From Desulfobacterales bacterium (GTDB taxonomy: Bacteria > Desulfobacterota > Desulfobulbia > Desulfobulbales > JAGXFP01), in contig JAGXFP010000071.1 in NCBI GenBank assembly GCA_024637225.1, positions 1-48,783 of the forward strand: a DNA stretch of 48,783 bases, in the 5' to 3' direction. How positions within the stretch are numbered: position 1 is the first letter of the stretch; each line of letters starts with the position of its first letter. The notes under the pieces are model-generated. The model had not been told where the DNA came from. It was given only the letters and a program-made list of their open reading frames with translations, and searched no databases. Position numbers and translations under genes: made by a program. Shown piece after piece: positions 16,789-27,248 of the stretch.

Positions 16789-16861
16789 CAAGTTGCCCCT
16801 AACTACATGACCCCCCCAACTACCCTCCGGAGAGACCCTTGGTCTCTTATCATCGGGGGGG
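16767..16861. other. Nested hairpins at the right end of the element
   Basis: AGGGGCAACT (16767-16776) pairs with AGTTGCCCCT (16791-16800) and spans the DUF3800 stop codon. Next, CCCCCCC (16811-16817) can pair with GGGGGGG (16855-16861) around an inner AGAGACC/GGTCTCT hairpin (16831-16846). The first may terminate transcription. The second is an unusually GC-pure cruciform in AT-rich DNA and could be an origin or recombination accessory site. Between here and attR I see nothing else. Confidence 0.5.
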
Positions 16862-17009
16862 AACCTTTCAAATTGATATATATAATTATATAACCGATGC
16901 AGATCGGAAAGCAAGTTTTTTATTTGTTGTGGTTACAGAATGACTACAGAAGGAAACATGAAGGGCAATAGTAACGTTAAATTAGGAGGATGAAGAGGCG
17001 GTATAACTC

Positions 17010-17034
17010 TTCGATTCCCATGCACTTCCGCCAT
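17010..17034 (+). repeat. attR: duplicated 3' end of selC
   Basis: An exact 25-bp copy of 12073-12097. Upstream of it the rest of the tRNA is absent, which shows this is the displaced original tRNA end. Confidence 0.95.
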
Positions 17035-17040
17035 ATTTTT

Positions 17041-17916
<876 letters not shown>

Positions 17917-18222
17917 GCTCACTCCTTATATTGGCCGATCGCAGCACTGCCTCCCGGATTTCTTAACGACAGTACTATTTACTAATAGCCTTACAGCGCC
18001 GCAACAGTTTTCTGATGAGAAGGTTATGAAATTACGCCAAAATTGCCGGCGTCGCGGAATATCAAACTCGGCCAACCAGGCCAACGATAGATCAATGAGT
18101 TGAGTGAGCACTGCTGTCCGTCTCGCGGTTTTTACGAGACCGCCAAGATTGCCTGCGTCGTAAAAGTCAAAAAAACCCTTCACCAGGCTTAAGGGTGAGC
18201 GGAACAAATTATCGATTTATTT

Positions 18223-18294
18223 TCGTGCCGGGCTTGTTGAAGGACGCTGGATAATTTAATCCCGGCGACTTTGTGCGCCGCCATTAAAAAATGT
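18223..18294 (+). repeat. Short dispersed repeat (GGGCTTGTCGAAG family), copy 2
   Basis: CGTGCCGGGCTTGTTGAAGG, TTTAATCCCGGCGACTTTG and CGCCGCCATT, preceded by GTGAGCGGAACAAA, as in copy 1. The rest of the 490-bp gap upstream of glyQ (17923-18222) is open in several frames but resembles repeat debris, with CTCGCGG/ACGAGACCGCC motifs. I see no gene in it. Confidence 0.5.
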
Positions 18295-18314
18295 CTGGAG
18301 GTTAAAAATTTATA

Positions 18315-18350
18315 TTGACATATCGTAATAGTTAGATATAAACAGATATC
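18315..18350 (+). promoter_or_regulatory. Promoter and likely operator of the ArsR gene
   Basis: TTGACA (18315-18320) and TATAAA (18337-18342) are 16 bp apart. Two inverted repeats, TATC-N10-GATA (18321-18338) and GATAT-N6-ATATC (18335-18350), overlap the promoter, as expected for an autorepressing ArsR-type regulator. Confidence 0.55.
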
Positions 18351-18410
18351 AACCTATGTTAATAACGGCTTTGCCGACGTGACCGGTATGCGGAAATATT
18401 CGAAGATAAT

Positions 18411-18719
18411 ATGGAAAAAGAAACCGAACTATTGGGCAGGGAAGCTCTTGAAAAGGCGGCAGAATGCCTGCGGACCATCGCGCACCCTTGTCGGTTGCGG
18501 ATTATCGAGATCCTGCTCAGGGAGGAGCGATCGGTCGGGGAATTGGCCGAGGCGTGCGAAATTCCCAGCAACATGGCCTCCGAGCATCTCCGTCTTCTGA
18601 AAGATCGGGGTCTCTTGAACAGCCGCCGGGATGGCCGGAAGATCTTCTATTGGGTCGCCGAACCGGCCCTGGAGATGATCATGAACTGTGTCGGCAAGAA
18701 GTTTATCTGCAAGGATTAA
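18411..18719 (+). CDS. ArsR-family transcriptional regulator
   Basis: A 102-residue winged-helix repressor. AHPCRLRIIEILLREERSVGELAEACEIPSNMASEHLRLLKDRGLL is the HTH region, with the recognition helix around SNMASEHLRLL, and RRDGRKIFYWV forms the wing. Cysteines occur at C19, near residue 29 (HPCRL), in the recognition area (EACEIPS) and at the C-terminus (NCVGKKFICKD). They might form a metal or redox sensor, but the classic ELCVCDL site is absent. Downstream, 100 bases away on the same strand, is the DUF3373 porin, a plausible target. Confidence 0.85.
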   Translation: MEKETELLGREALEKAAECLRTIAHPCRLRIIEILLREERSVGELAEACEIPSNMASEHLRLLKDRGLLNSRRDGRKIFYWVAEPALEMIMNCVGKKFICKD

Positions 18720-18819
18720 AGGTTTGGCAGTCGGGAAGGGCTGCTGATTTACACGGGTTTGGTTTTGGCCGCCTGGCGGTCGATAAAAGGCTCTTAAAAA
18801 AAAGCAAGGAGAACACACC

Positions 18820-20394
18820 ATGATTAAGAGATTATCAACGCTGGTTGTGGCCGGTCTGCTGGCACTGCCGTCGGCCGCCCTGGCCCAGGACGATCTGGAA
18901 GACAGGATCGCGGCCCTGGAGGAAAAACAGGAGAGCTGGGACCTGGCTTCCCGGATTCAGTGGAACGGTGATTTTCGGTTCCGGATGGATTACGTAACCG
19001 CCGATGCTCCGGCCCAGTATTCCGCTTTCGGTGTTGCAACTGCAATGGCGCCTATTGCCGGAGGTTTCGGAATAACAAATTCGCAGCAACTGGTAGCGAT
19101 GCTGCCGACGTTGTTCTCCATGCCGGGTTTCGATACTGCCGCCGGCCGGCAGGGCGCTTTAGGCACCGCCGATGTCCCTGCCACCGATTATGAGAACGAC
19201 ACCGTTTACACCAACAGGTTTCGCCTGAACATGCGTGCTCAGGCCATGGAAAACCTGGAATTCAAGGCTCGTCTGGCCATGTACAAGGTCTGGGGCATGC
19301 AGAGCGGAGTCAATGATTTCGGCGGCCCCTATACCCTGAGCTCACTGGCCTTTGACGGCAGCTCTACCAGGCAGCCCGAGGACAATGTTCTGCGGGTCGA
19401 CCGGGCCTTCATGAACTGGAACAATATCGGCGGGGCGCCGGTCTGGTTCTCCATCGGCCGGCGGCCGGTAACCGACGGCCCTCCCGCCCATATCCGCATG
19501 GGTCTCGACAAGAAGATGGCCACTCCGGTTGCTTATATGGATTATCCCTTTGACGGACTTTCTTTGGGCTATGCCTACTGGAACCTGTTCGGGATCAAGG
19601 ACATGCCCGGTCGGATCCGTCTCTGTTACGGCCGTGGTTTCGAGGCCGGGGTTAATCCGAAAGACACCGGCTTGAACGATGTCGATTTCGGCGGGATCAG
19701 CTGGGATGTCTTCAAGAAGGGCGACCGCTTCCTGAACTTTCAGTCCTTTGCCGCCTTGAACATGTTTAATGTTCCCGGTGATATTCAATTCCCCAATGTT
19801 CTTGAAATAGCATTCGGCGACGGCGACGGCATGCTGGAAAGGAAAAATCTGGGTAACATCTATCATACCTCCGCGGTTTACATGAGCAAGGTCCAGAATC
19901 TCAATTACTTCGTTACCTTGGGATGGAGCCGTACCGAGGCCCGGGGCATGGACGAGATGGGTAACAGCCTGCTCGGCTCCTGGGGAGCGGAACCCGAAAA
20001 TCAGGATGGTTACTCCACCCTGGTCGGGGTGCGCTACGATATGGACGATATCGGTCTGAAGCTGGGCGCCGAGTATAACTGGGGTTCCGAGTATTGGATC
20101 TCTTTCACCCCCGGGCATGACGATCTCTACGCCTCCAAGCTGGCCGCTCGCGGCAGCGTCTTTGAGGTTTACGGCGTATACGATATCCCGGCCGGCGATA
20201 AAATCTCCAAGTTTTCCGACGCCTTTTTCCGCCTCGGTTATCAGCATTACGAGTATGACTATACCGGTTCAGGATATTGGTTGGGTGCTCCCGCCGATAT
20301 TGACGAGCTGGCCAGTGACCCGCTCAACGCCCAGTTGTACCCCGCAGTCGAATCGCAGGATCAGGTATACCTGACCATGGAGGCCTGGTTCTAA
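18820..20394 (+). CDS. DUF3373 family outer-membrane porin-like protein
   Basis: 524 residues. A signal peptide (MIKRLSTLVVAGLLALPSAALA, cut near AQD) is followed by a short coiled coil (DDLEDRIAALEEKQESW) typical of bacterial porins, then a beta-barrel-like series of alternating aromatic strands ending in ...QVYLTMEAWF with a terminal Phe for BAM recognition. NRFRLNMRAQAMENLEFKARLAMYKVWG and APVWFSIGRRPVTDGPPAHIRMG match DUF3373 proteins of deltaproteobacteria. The substrate is unknown. AAGGAG precedes the ATG and an intrinsic terminator follows. The ArsR gene upstream may control it. Confidence 0.8.
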   Translation: MIKRLSTLVVAGLLALPSAALAQDDLEDRIAALEEKQESWDLASRIQWNGDFRFRMDYVTADAPAQYSAFGVATAMAPIAGGFGITNSQQLVAMLPTLFSMPGFDTAAGRQGALGTADVPATDYENDTVYTNRFRLNMRAQAMENLEFKARLAMYKVWGMQSGVNDFGGPYTLSSLAFDGSSTRQPEDNVLRVDRAFMNWNNIGGAPVWFSIGRRPVTDGPPAHIRMGLDKKMATPVAYMDYPFDGLSLGYAYWNLFGIKDMPGRIRLCYGRGFEAGVNPKDTGLNDVDFGGISWDVFKKGDRFLNFQSFAALNMFNVPGDIQFPNVLEIAFGDGDGMLERKNLGNIYHTSAVYMSKVQNLNYFVTLGWSRTEARGMDEMGNSLLGSWGAEPENQDGYSTLVGVRYDMDDIGLKLGAEYNWGSEYWISFTPGHDDLYASKLAARGSVFEVYGVYDIPAGDKISKFSDAFFRLGYQHYEYDYTGSGYWLGAPADIDELASDPLNAQLYPAVESQDQVYLTMEAWF

Positions 20395-20438
20395 GAGGCA
20401 GTACAAAGCAGCAAGAAGTAGCTTTCCTTCATCCTTGG

Positions 20439-20477
20439 GAGGGGGCAGCCTGTTCAGGGCTGCCCCCTCTTTTTTTG
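20439..20477 (+). terminator. Intrinsic terminator after the DUF3373 gene
   Basis: GAGGGGGCAGCC pairs perfectly with GGCTGCCCCCTC around TGTTCAG and ends in T7. Confidence 0.95.
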
Positions 20478-20765
20478 GTTTTGGCGATTTGGCGGACCGC
20501 AGGAAAACTTGCGGTGGCGGTTGGAGGATTTCTTGTCGATTGGTTTATGCCTCCTTGCTGTCCCCGTCGCTTTGTGGCATACTTTACTGGATCAATTCCT
20601 ACATTGTTTTCAGCGGGAATCCAAAAACGGCAAAGTCAAACCGGATTCTTCCGAAAGCATTCGGAAATGACCTCTTTTTGCAAAGCGTCTGCGAAAATCA
20701 TGGGCAAGTCCTTACTCGGATTTAACTGAATTTTAGGCGTAATCTCTCAATAAAAGGTGGAGAAA

Positions 20766-21344
20766 ATGATTAAAAAACTGACTTTGTGCAGTGCATTTCT
20801 GTTGATGTCCGCAAGCGTCGTCCAGGCCGCCGAACTGGCGATCAGCTTCAGCGATCAAAGCGCCCAGCTCGCTTTAAGCCAGCAGGTCGGCGATTATTAC
20901 GAGGGGCGCACCCTTTTCGGGATTCGCGGTCTTTATAATGACCGAAAGGATACCGAACTGCTTTCGGGCTCGTTCGATGTTCTGGGACCGGTTGGCAGAA
21001 CCGGCCTGGAGATCGGGGCCGGAGTGGGGCTCTACTTCGTTAATTCCACTCCCGGAGTCAGGGATGACGAAATCGCCGCCGGCGGCATTGGCGCCTTGGT
21101 CAGTTTTGTGCCACCGGATCTGCCCAGACTCGGGTTCAGCGTCAGTGTCTATTACTGTCCGGAAATATTCAACTTTATGGATGGCGAAGGTCTCTGGGAT
21201 GCGGAAGTCGAGGCCTCCTATGAAATAGCGACAGGGGCCAGGGCCTTTGCCACTTATACCGAGATCGAGGCGGAATTTGAAAATTTTCCGGGTGATCGCA
21301 CCCTAGATAAAACCCTGCGGGCCGGAATTGCCCTTTCTTTCTGA
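20766..21344 (+). CDS. YfaZ-like outer-membrane protein
   Basis: 192 residues with signal peptide MIKKLTLCSAFLLMSASVVQA, then AELAISFSDQSAQLALSQQ and a small predicted beta barrel ending ...KTLRAGIALSF with terminal Phe. DYYEGRTLFGIRGLYNDRKDTELLSGSFDVLG and LGFSVSVYYCPEIFNFMDGEGLWD are the YfaZ pattern. Function is unknown in the family. I chose the ATG at 20766, after AGGTGG, over a GTG at 20757. pgeF starts 13 bases after the stop, so the genes may be cotranscribed. The preceding 290 bp hold nothing obvious. Confidence 0.75.
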   Translation: MIKKLTLCSAFLLMSASVVQAAELAISFSDQSAQLALSQQVGDYYEGRTLFGIRGLYNDRKDTELLSGSFDVLGPVGRTGLEIGAGVGLYFVNSTPGVRDDEIAAGGIGALVSFVPPDLPRLGFSVSVYYCPEIFNFMDGEGLWDAEVEASYEIATGARAFATYTEIEAEFENFPGDRTLDKTLRAGIALSF

Positions 21345-21357
21345 TTTAAGGACTGAA

Positions 21358-22185
21358 TTGGTTGAGTCGGACCGTCATAGCTCCTCCGCCGCCCAGGGCG
21401 GAGGGATCAGCCGGGGGGCCGCTCCCCTCCACCCTTTTCGGATTGACTCATTCCGGCGGAAAGGCATAATCCACGGCTTCTTCAATCGCCATGGCGGGGT
21501 CAGTGCCGCTCCCTTCGATACCCTTAATGTCAGTTTCGGGGTTGGCGACCATGAGGCCGCGGTCCGGCAAAACCGGGCCAGGCTGAAAGGGTCCCTCGGT
21601 CTCGACACCCTGGTCTCAGCCCGGCAGGTTCACGGCAACAGGGTGCTGGTGGTGGACAGCGCGCCCCCGGCCGATTTTGAAGCTGACGAATATGACGCCC
21701 TGGTCAGCGACCGCCAAGGGGGTCTGATGATCCAGCAGGCCGATTGCCAGGCCGTTATTTTCCACGATCCGCTCGGGCCGGCAATCGGGGCCGCCCATGT
21801 CGGCTGGCGCGGCAGCGTGGCCGGAATAATCGGCGCGACCGTTCAGGCGATGGTCGAGAGTTTCGGCACCGACCCGGCCGCTCTCCAGGCGGCGATCAGC
21901 CCTTCCCTTGGTCCGTGCTGTGCCGAGTTTACCAACTATCGCCGGGAACTGCCGGAATGGATGCACGCCTTCCAGGTTCATCCCGGTTATTTTGATTTCT
22001 GGGCCATCAGCGCAAAGCAGCTCAGGGATTCCGGTCTTTCACCCGGTAATATCAGGATCGCCGGAGTCTGCACCCGTTGCAATTCCGACTTTTTTTCTTT
22101 CCGCCGGGAAAAGATAACCGGCCGCTGCGCCACGGTTATCGGGATTAACCCGGAGCGGTCACCGGGCGCTTCCTCTGACCACTAA
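21358..22185 (+). CDS. pgeF: Peptidoglycan editing factor / polyphenol oxidase family (YfiH)
   Basis: A 275-residue member of the YfiH/PgeF (laccase-domain, DUF152) family. It removes misincorporated amino acids from UDP-MurNAc peptides; homologues also show purine nucleoside phosphorylase activity. The metal site is seen in RQVHGNRVLVVD (His), QQADCQAVIFHDP (Cys) and AAHVGWRGSVAGIIG (His). HGFFNRHGGVS and SPSLGPCCAEF are also conserved. The TTG at 21358 is chosen because AAGGA lies 6 bases upstream; a TTG at 21328 would overlap YfaZ. rsmB follows 18 bases later. Confidence 0.88.
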   Translation: MVESDRHSSSAAQGGGISRGAAPLHPFRIDSFRRKGIIHGFFNRHGGVSAAPFDTLNVSFGVGDHEAAVRQNRARLKGSLGLDTLVSARQVHGNRVLVVDSAPPADFEADEYDALVSDRQGGLMIQQADCQAVIFHDPLGPAIGAAHVGWRGSVAGIIGATVQAMVESFGTDPAALQAAISPSLGPCCAEFTNYRRELPEWMHAFQVHPGYFDFWAISAKQLRDSGLSPGNIRIAGVCTRCNSDFFSFRREKITGRCATVIGINPERSPGASSDH

Positions 22186-22203
22186 AAATAACGAGCTGAT
22201 ATA

Positions 22204-23559
22204 TTGAATAAAAATGAAAATGCCCGGGTGCGCGCCCTCTATATTCTGGAGGAGTGGCGCCGCCAGGGGATCTCCCTCGATCTCCTGGTTGAAAGGGAGA
22301 TGCAGCCCCCTTTTGCCGACCGCCGAGATAATCAACTCTGCCGCGCCCTGGTTTTCGGGGTTGTCCGCTGGCTCGGTTATGTTGATGCGGTGCTGGCTCG
22401 ATATTCGAAACATCCGCTGGCCAAGATGAAGCCGCTGACCCATCAGGCCCTGCGCCTCGGACTGTTCCAGTTGCTGTTTATGGACCGGGTCCCCGCTTCA
22501 GCCGCCATCAACGAATCGATCAAGATCCTGAAAGGTAAAGGGCAGCCCCGCTGGCTGACCGGCTTCGTCAACGGCCTGTTGCGAAAGGTCAGCCGGGAAA
22601 TCGCGACTCTGCCGAAACCGGGAACAGAGGGCGCCCCGGGCTTTGCGCCCCATGAGTTGCTGAGTCATCCCCAGTGGCTTTACGATCGGTGGCGAGAGCG
22701 CTACGGGGTTTCGAGGACCGCAGCCTTATGTGCGGCCAATAATCGGGAGGCCGCCCTTAGTCTCCGCCTGTTCGGCCATTCCCCGGCCGAATTTATCTCG
22801 AAACTGGCCGAGCTCGACCTTGTCGCCGAGCAGAGCCGATTTGCCCCGCAGGCGGTTATTCTGCCCGGATACAAGGGCGCGGTCGCCGATCTGCCGGGCT
22901 ACGGAGAGGGGCATTTTCAGGTCCAGGATGAGGCGGCCCAGCTGGCGGCCGGTCTGCTGGGAGACCGGCTGGCCGGAGGTCGTTATCTCGATGCCTGCGC
23001 GGGACTGGGCGGCAAAGCCGGTCAATTGGCAACGGTACTGGCTGAAGATGCCTCCCTGCTCGCGGTCGAGCCCGATCAACGCCGCCATGAACTCCTTGGA
23101 ATTAACCTGGCTCGCCTGGGACTTGCGGGCAAAGTGGCAACATTCAGGGGGCGGCTTGAGGATATCGCCGTGGAACAGGGCTCCGGTTTTAAAGGTATTC
23201 TGGTGGATGCGCCATGTTCCGGGCTGGGGGCGATCCGCCGCCATCCCGATATCCGTTGGAACCGGAAGCCCGACGATCTGGAACGTTATCAGGGCCTGCA
23301 GCTTGCCTTGCTGGCGGAGGCGGCCGGATTACTGGACCCTTCCGGAGTGCTGGTCTATCTGACCTGCAGTACCGAGCCTGAGGAGAATGAGCAGGTAATC
23401 GAAAAATTTCTGGCCGATCACCCTGATTTCAAAGTCGAGGATTGCCGCGCTTACCTGCCCGAGCCCGCTGCGGAACTGGTCGATGAACGGGGCTTCTTCC
23501 ATCCCTTGCCGGACCAGGGATTGGATGGCTTTTTCGGCGCCCGCCTGGTTAAAGGATGA
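22204..23559 (+). CDS. rsmB: 16S rRNA (cytosine-967-C5)-methyltransferase
   Basis: 451 residues. An N-terminal NusB-like RNA-binding domain (ARVRALYILEEWRRQGISLD to FVNGLLRKVSRE) is followed by a SAM methyltransferase domain. DEAAQLAAGLLG leads into the SAM loop LDACAGLGGKAGQLA. The general Cys is in DAPCSGLGAIRRHPDIRWNR and the catalytic Cys in YLTCSTEPEENEQVI. It methylates C967 of 16S rRNA. The start is a TTG preceded by GAG, with no good ATG nearby, so it is slightly uncertain. It follows pgeF closely, suggesting one transcript. Confidence 0.93.
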   Translation: MNKNENARVRALYILEEWRRQGISLDLLVEREMQPPFADRRDNQLCRALVFGVVRWLGYVDAVLARYSKHPLAKMKPLTHQALRLGLFQLLFMDRVPASAAINESIKILKGKGQPRWLTGFVNGLLRKVSREIATLPKPGTEGAPGFAPHELLSHPQWLYDRWRERYGVSRTAALCAANNREAALSLRLFGHSPAEFISKLAELDLVAEQSRFAPQAVILPGYKGAVADLPGYGEGHFQVQDEAAQLAAGLLGDRLAGGRYLDACAGLGGKAGQLATVLAEDASLLAVEPDQRRHELLGINLARLGLAGKVATFRGRLEDIAVEQGSGFKGILVDAPCSGLGAIRRHPDIRWNRKPDDLERYQGLQLALLAEAAGLLDPSGVLVYLTCSTEPEENEQVIEKFLADHPDFKVEDCRAYLPEPAAELVDERGFFHPLPDQGLDGFFGARLVKG

Positions 23560-23704
23560 GGACAGGTTTTAAGGTTCAAGGGATAAGGGGCTAAGGGGCA
23601 AGGGCAGGTTCCGGGTTTTATTCCGCGCCTGTGCTTTGTTTTTTGCTGCCTCATTCCTGCCTGCCCTTATTATTGATTAACTCGTAATAGGCCGGGAAAA
23701 AGCT

Positions 23705-23784
23705 GTCATTTCGAACGAATGTGAGAAATCTTGTTCTTTATGCCTTTTGATACTATTAAGATTTCTCCCTACGGTCGAAATGAC
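23705..23784. repeat. Inverted-repeat element (GTCATTTCGA ends)
   Basis: GTCATTTCGAACGAATGTGAG (first arm, 23705-23732) and CTCCCTACGGTCGAAATGAC (second arm, 23758-23784) form imperfect inverted repeats of ~27 bp around a 25-nt spacer. The pattern resembles the widespread GTCATTTCGA/AAGATTTCT palindromic elements. There is no gene here. The surrounding gap (23560-24102) otherwise contains only the next repeat. Confidence 0.65.
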
Positions 23785-23821
23785 ATTTTGGTGATCTCGA
23801 GTTCTTGCGAACTTATGATTA

Positions 23822-23884
23822 TTGATGGCGTCTAAAAAGTCGCCGGGGATTAAAAGCGCACTTCGGCAAGCTCGGGACGAAGCT
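23822..23884 (-). repeat. Short dispersed repeat (GGGCTTGTCGAAG family), copy 3, inverted
   Basis: Read on the minus strand: CCCGAGCTTGCCGAAGTGCG, TTTTAATCCCCGGCGACTTT, GACGCCATCAAT. The same block order as at 11855 and 18223. Confidence 0.55.
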
Positions 23885-24102
23885 TAAATCAATTAATTGC
23901 CTTGTCCCCTCTGAGTCTTGCTTTGACCTTTCCTGAAATACCACTGTATAATTTTGTAAAATCAAGCGCTGATTCAAAAGGTCTTAATGTCGCAGGAAGC
24001 GAATGAATCCCGGAATATCAATTGGTTAAAAATACAGTTTATTTTTTCGCTTCGCCCGTCGCAATAGCTTCATTTAACTCTTCATTCTTTCGTGCAGGAT
24101 AA

Positions 24103-26979
24103 ATGGAACCGCAATATATCAAGATCCGGGGCGCCCGGATGCATAATCTTAAGAATATCGATGTCGACCTGCCCCGGAACCGGCTGGTGGTCTTCACCGG
24201 GCTGAGCGGTTCCGGCAAATCGACCCTCGCCTTCGACACCCTTTACGCCGAGGGGCAGCGGCGCTATGTCGAGTCCCTCTCCACCTATGCCCGCCAGTTT
24301 CTGGGCCAGATGGAAAAACCCGATGTCGACTCCCTGGAGGGATTGTCACCGGCGGTTTCCATCGAGCAGCGCACCACCAGCCGCAATCCTCGCTCGACGG
24401 TGGGCACCACCACCGAGATCTACGACCATCTGCGCCTGCTCTTCGCCCGGCTCGGTCATCCCCATTGTCCCGATTGCGGCGAGGAGATTCGCCCTCAATC
24501 GATCCAGGACATGGTCGAAACCCTGTTGCGGGAAGCGGAATCGACCAAGGTGATTCTGCTGGCCCCCCTGGTGGACGGCCGCAAGGGTGAGCATCGCGAA
24601 ATCCTCCAGCGCTTGAAAAAGGAAGGTTTTGTCCGGGTGCGGATTGACGGCGAGATCCGTTCCCTCGACGAGGAGGTTGAGCTTGACCGCAAGAAGCGGC
24701 ATCATATCGAGGCGGTGGTCGATCGCCTGGTGATCAAGGATACGGTTGAACGACGCCTTTATGACTCGGTGACCACCGCGGTAGGTCTGGCCGACGGCTT
24801 CCTGCTGGTTAACTTTCCCGACCGAAACCGCGATCAGATGTTCAGCGAGCGGGCGGCGTGCATCAAGTGCGGACGCAGTATGCCGGAACTGACGCCCCGG
24901 CTTTTTTCCTTTAACAATCCCCATGGCGCCTGTCCCGAGTGCAGCGGTCTCGGGGTCAAACAGTTCTTCGACCAGCAGCTCGTCGTGCCCGACGGCTCCA
25001 AGAGCATCCGGCAGGGGGCCATCGCGCCTTGGGGCGATCCCTGGCGGGTTGGCGGAGGCCGGCGCCGTTTCAGGCGCGCCGGTGCGGGCGACACCTCGGT
25101 TTACGGGCAGCAGCTGGAAGCGCTTGCCGCCCATTATCGTTTTTCACTTGATAAACCCTTTGCCCGCCTATCCCCGAAGGTTCGCCGGATAATCCTCTTC
25201 GGTTCCGGCGATGAAGAGATCGGCTTCCAATACCGGCGCGGGGAACGCCTGACCACCAGCCGGCTGCCCTTCGAGGGGGTGATCCCCACTCTGGCCCGCC
25301 GCTATATGGAGACCGCTTCCACTGCCGTCCGCGAGTGGCTGGCCAACTATATGAACGAGCAGGCCTGTCCGGTCTGCCACGGGGCGAGGCTGAAACCGGA
25401 GGCGCTGGCGGTCCGGGTCGGGGGCTGGGCGATTAATCAACTGACCGCCCTGTCGATCGGCAACTTGCAGCAGGCCCTGCAGGAAATGGATTTCAGCGCC
25501 CAGGAACAGTTTGTCGCCGAGCGGGTTATTAAAGAGATCGGCGACCGACTGACCTTCCTGATCAACGTCGGCTTGAGCTACCTCTCCCTGGAGAGGAGGG
25601 CGTCGACCCTGTCCGGCGGCGAGGCCCAACGCATTCGCCTTGCTTCGCAGATCGGTTCAAGACTGGCCGGGGTGCTTTATATTCTCGATGAACCGAGTAT
25701 CGGCCTGCATCAGCGCGACAACCAGCGGCTCATCAACACCCTGACCCGCCTGCGCGATCTCGGCAACACCGTGCTGGTGGTGGAGCACGATTCGGATACG
25801 ATCCTGGCGGCCGATTATGTCCTGGATATGGGGCCGGGGGCCGGGGTGCACGGCGGCGAAGTGGTCTTCAGCGGCACCGTCAAGAAGCTGCTCCAGTCGA
25901 AAAAATCCCAGACCGGCGGCTATCTGGCGGGGCGTCTTGAAATCGGAGTACCCGCTAAAAGGCGGCGTCTGCCGGAGAAGAGCAGGTGGCTTTACCTCAA
26001 AGGGGCGACCGTCAATAACCTCAAAAATATCACCGCGGGCTTCCCTCTGGGAGTTATGACCTGCGTAACCGGGGTTTCCGGTTCGGGGAAGAGTTCGCTG
26101 GTCATTGAAACCCTCTACAAACAGGTGCTCAACCGATTGAATGAGGGACGGGAGATGGCCGGCCCCTGCAAGGCGATTAAAGGGCTGGAACTGGTCGACA
26201 AGATTATCGACATCGATCAGAGCGCGATCGGCCGAACGCCGAGATCGAATCCCGCCACCTACACCGGGGTCCTTACCCCGATCCGGGAACTCCTGAGTAA
26301 TCTGCCTGAATCCCGGGCCCGGGGCTATAAACCCGGCCGCTTCAGTTTTAACATGAAGGGGGGGCGCTGCCAGGCCTGTGAAGGGGAGGGGGTGATCAGA
26401 ATCGCCATGCACTTCCTGCCCGATATCTATGTGACCTGCGAGACCTGCAAGGGCAAGCGGTACAATCGCGAGACCCTGGAGATCCGCTATCGCGATAAAA
26501 ATATTGCCGATATCCTGGCGATGAATGTCGAGGAGGCCCTGGAATTCTTCAGCAAAATCCCCCCGGTACGAACCCGCCTGCAGACCTTGTTCGACGTGGG
26601 CTTGTCCTATATTGCCCTGGGCCAGTCATCGGTCACCCTCTCCGGCGGCGAGGCTCAGCGGATCAAACTGGCCCGGGAGCTGAGCAAGCGCGGCACCGGC
26701 CGGACCCTCTATATCCTCGATGAACCGACCACCGGCCTCCATCCCGCCGATATCAAGAACCTGCTCAAGGTCCTGAACCGCCTGGTCGACCAAGGCAATA
26801 CCGTGGTGATTATCGAACACAACCTTGATGTTATCAAAACGATGGATTACGTTGTCGATCTTGGCCCCGAGGGCGGCGACGGCGGCGGCGAAATCGTGGC
26901 CGCGGGTACGCCGGAGCAGATCTGCCGGGTTGAAAATTCTTATACCGGGCAATTTTTGAAGAATATTTTACAGTCATGA
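24103..26979 (+). CDS. uvrA: Excinuclease ABC subunit A
   Basis: The 958-residue damage-sensing ATPase of nucleotide excision repair, which loads UvrB at lesions. Two ABC modules are seen. The first has Walker [13 protein letters not shown] near residue 31, signature [16 protein letters not shown] and Walker [17 protein letters not shown]. The second has [31 protein letters not shown] and [16 protein letters not shown]. Zinc modules: CPDCG with CIKCG in the insertion domain, CPECSGLG with CPVCHG, and CQACEGEG with CETCKGKRY. The length is standard. The ATG follows AGGATAA. There is no lexA-like box I could be sure of. Confidence 0.98.
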   Translation: MEPQYIKIRGARMHNLKNIDVDLPRNRLVVFTGLSGSGKSTLAFDTLYAEGQRRYVESLSTYARQFLGQMEKPDVDSLEGLSPAVSIEQRTTSRNPRSTVGTTTEIYDHLRLLFARLGHPHCPDCGEEIRPQSIQDMVETLLREAESTKVILLAPLVDGRKGEHREILQRLKKEGFVRVRIDGEIRSLDEEVELDRKKRHHIEAVVDRLVIKDTVERRLYDSVTTAVGLADGFLLVNFPDRNRDQMFSERAACIKCGRSMPELTPRLFSFNNPHGACPECSGLGVKQFFDQQLVVPDGSKSIRQGAIAPWGDPWRVGGGRRRFRRAGAGDTSVYGQQLEALAAHYRFSLDKPFARLSPKVRRIILFGSGDEEIGFQYRRGERLTTSRLPFEGVIPTLARRYMETASTAVREWLANYMNEQACPVCHGARLKPEALAVRVGGWAINQLTALSIGNLQQALQEMDFSAQEQFVAERVIKEIGDRLTFLINVGLSYLSLERRASTLSGGEAQRIRLASQIGSRLAGVLYILDEPSIGLHQRDNQRLINTLTRLRDLGNTVLVVEHDSDTILAADYVLDMGPGAGVHGGEVVFSGTVKKLLQSKKSQTGGYLAGRLEIGVPAKRRRLPEKSRWLYLKGATVNNLKNITAGFPLGVMTCVTGVSGSGKSSLVIETLYKQVLNRLNEGREMAGPCKAIKGLELVDKIIDIDQSAIGRTPRSNPATYTGVLTPIRELLSNLPESRARGYKPGRFSFNMKGGRCQACEGEGVIRIAMHFLPDIYVTCETCKGKRYNRETLEIRYRDKNIADILAMNVEEALEFFSKIPPVRTRLQTLFDVGLSYIALGQSSVTLSGGEAQRIKLARELSKRGTGRTLYILDEPTTGLHPADIKNLLKVLNRLVDQGNTVVIIEHNLDVIKTMDYVVDLGPEGGDGGGEIVAAGTPEQICRVENSYTGQFLKNILQS

Positions 26980-27248
26980 GGGGCTTTCAGGATGGGAAGA
27001 TACCGGTGCAAGGGTCAAGGAAATAGGAGGTTTGAGGAGGAGAACAGCGACGAATCAACACAGTATTCCAGCCAGGTAGATATATCCCTGCCTTGCTTCG
27101 CTTCGCTCGCCGCGACATAACTTTTTTAGTTCTGTAAGACCATTACCCTTGACTGGAAACCGGGTTTTTGACAAAGTGGAGCCTTGGCGAAACTTTCAGC
27201 GTAAATAAACTTTTTTAGAAAAGTTAACAATTTAAAAGGAAAAAAATT

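Larger units (their letters stand above)
12073..17034. mobile_element. Integrated element at selC with rolling-circle Rep and Cas2-like cargo
   Basis: A ~4.94-kb insertion (12073-17009 plus the second att copy) in the selC 3' end. Contents from the left: integrase (-), HUH Rep (-), RHH protein (-), a 710-bp control region, Cas2-like protein (+), DUF3800 protein (+), then attR. It is clearly more AT-rich than the flanks. Removing it restores selC followed 6 bp later by the glyQ 3' end. No structural, relaxase or type IV secretion gene is visible. I infer an integrative rolling-circle plasmid or a phage satellite. Excision and mobility are untested. Confidence 0.92.

Noticed and set aside
12073-17034. 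Filamentous (inovirus) prophage
   Set aside because: A G2P-type Rep is present, but no Zot, coat or minor virion genes are visible in the 5 kb.
17926-18207. 93-codon minus-strand frame upstream of glyQ
   Set aside because: Lies in repeat-like intergenic DNA with no ribosome site; its sequence looks like translated repeat.
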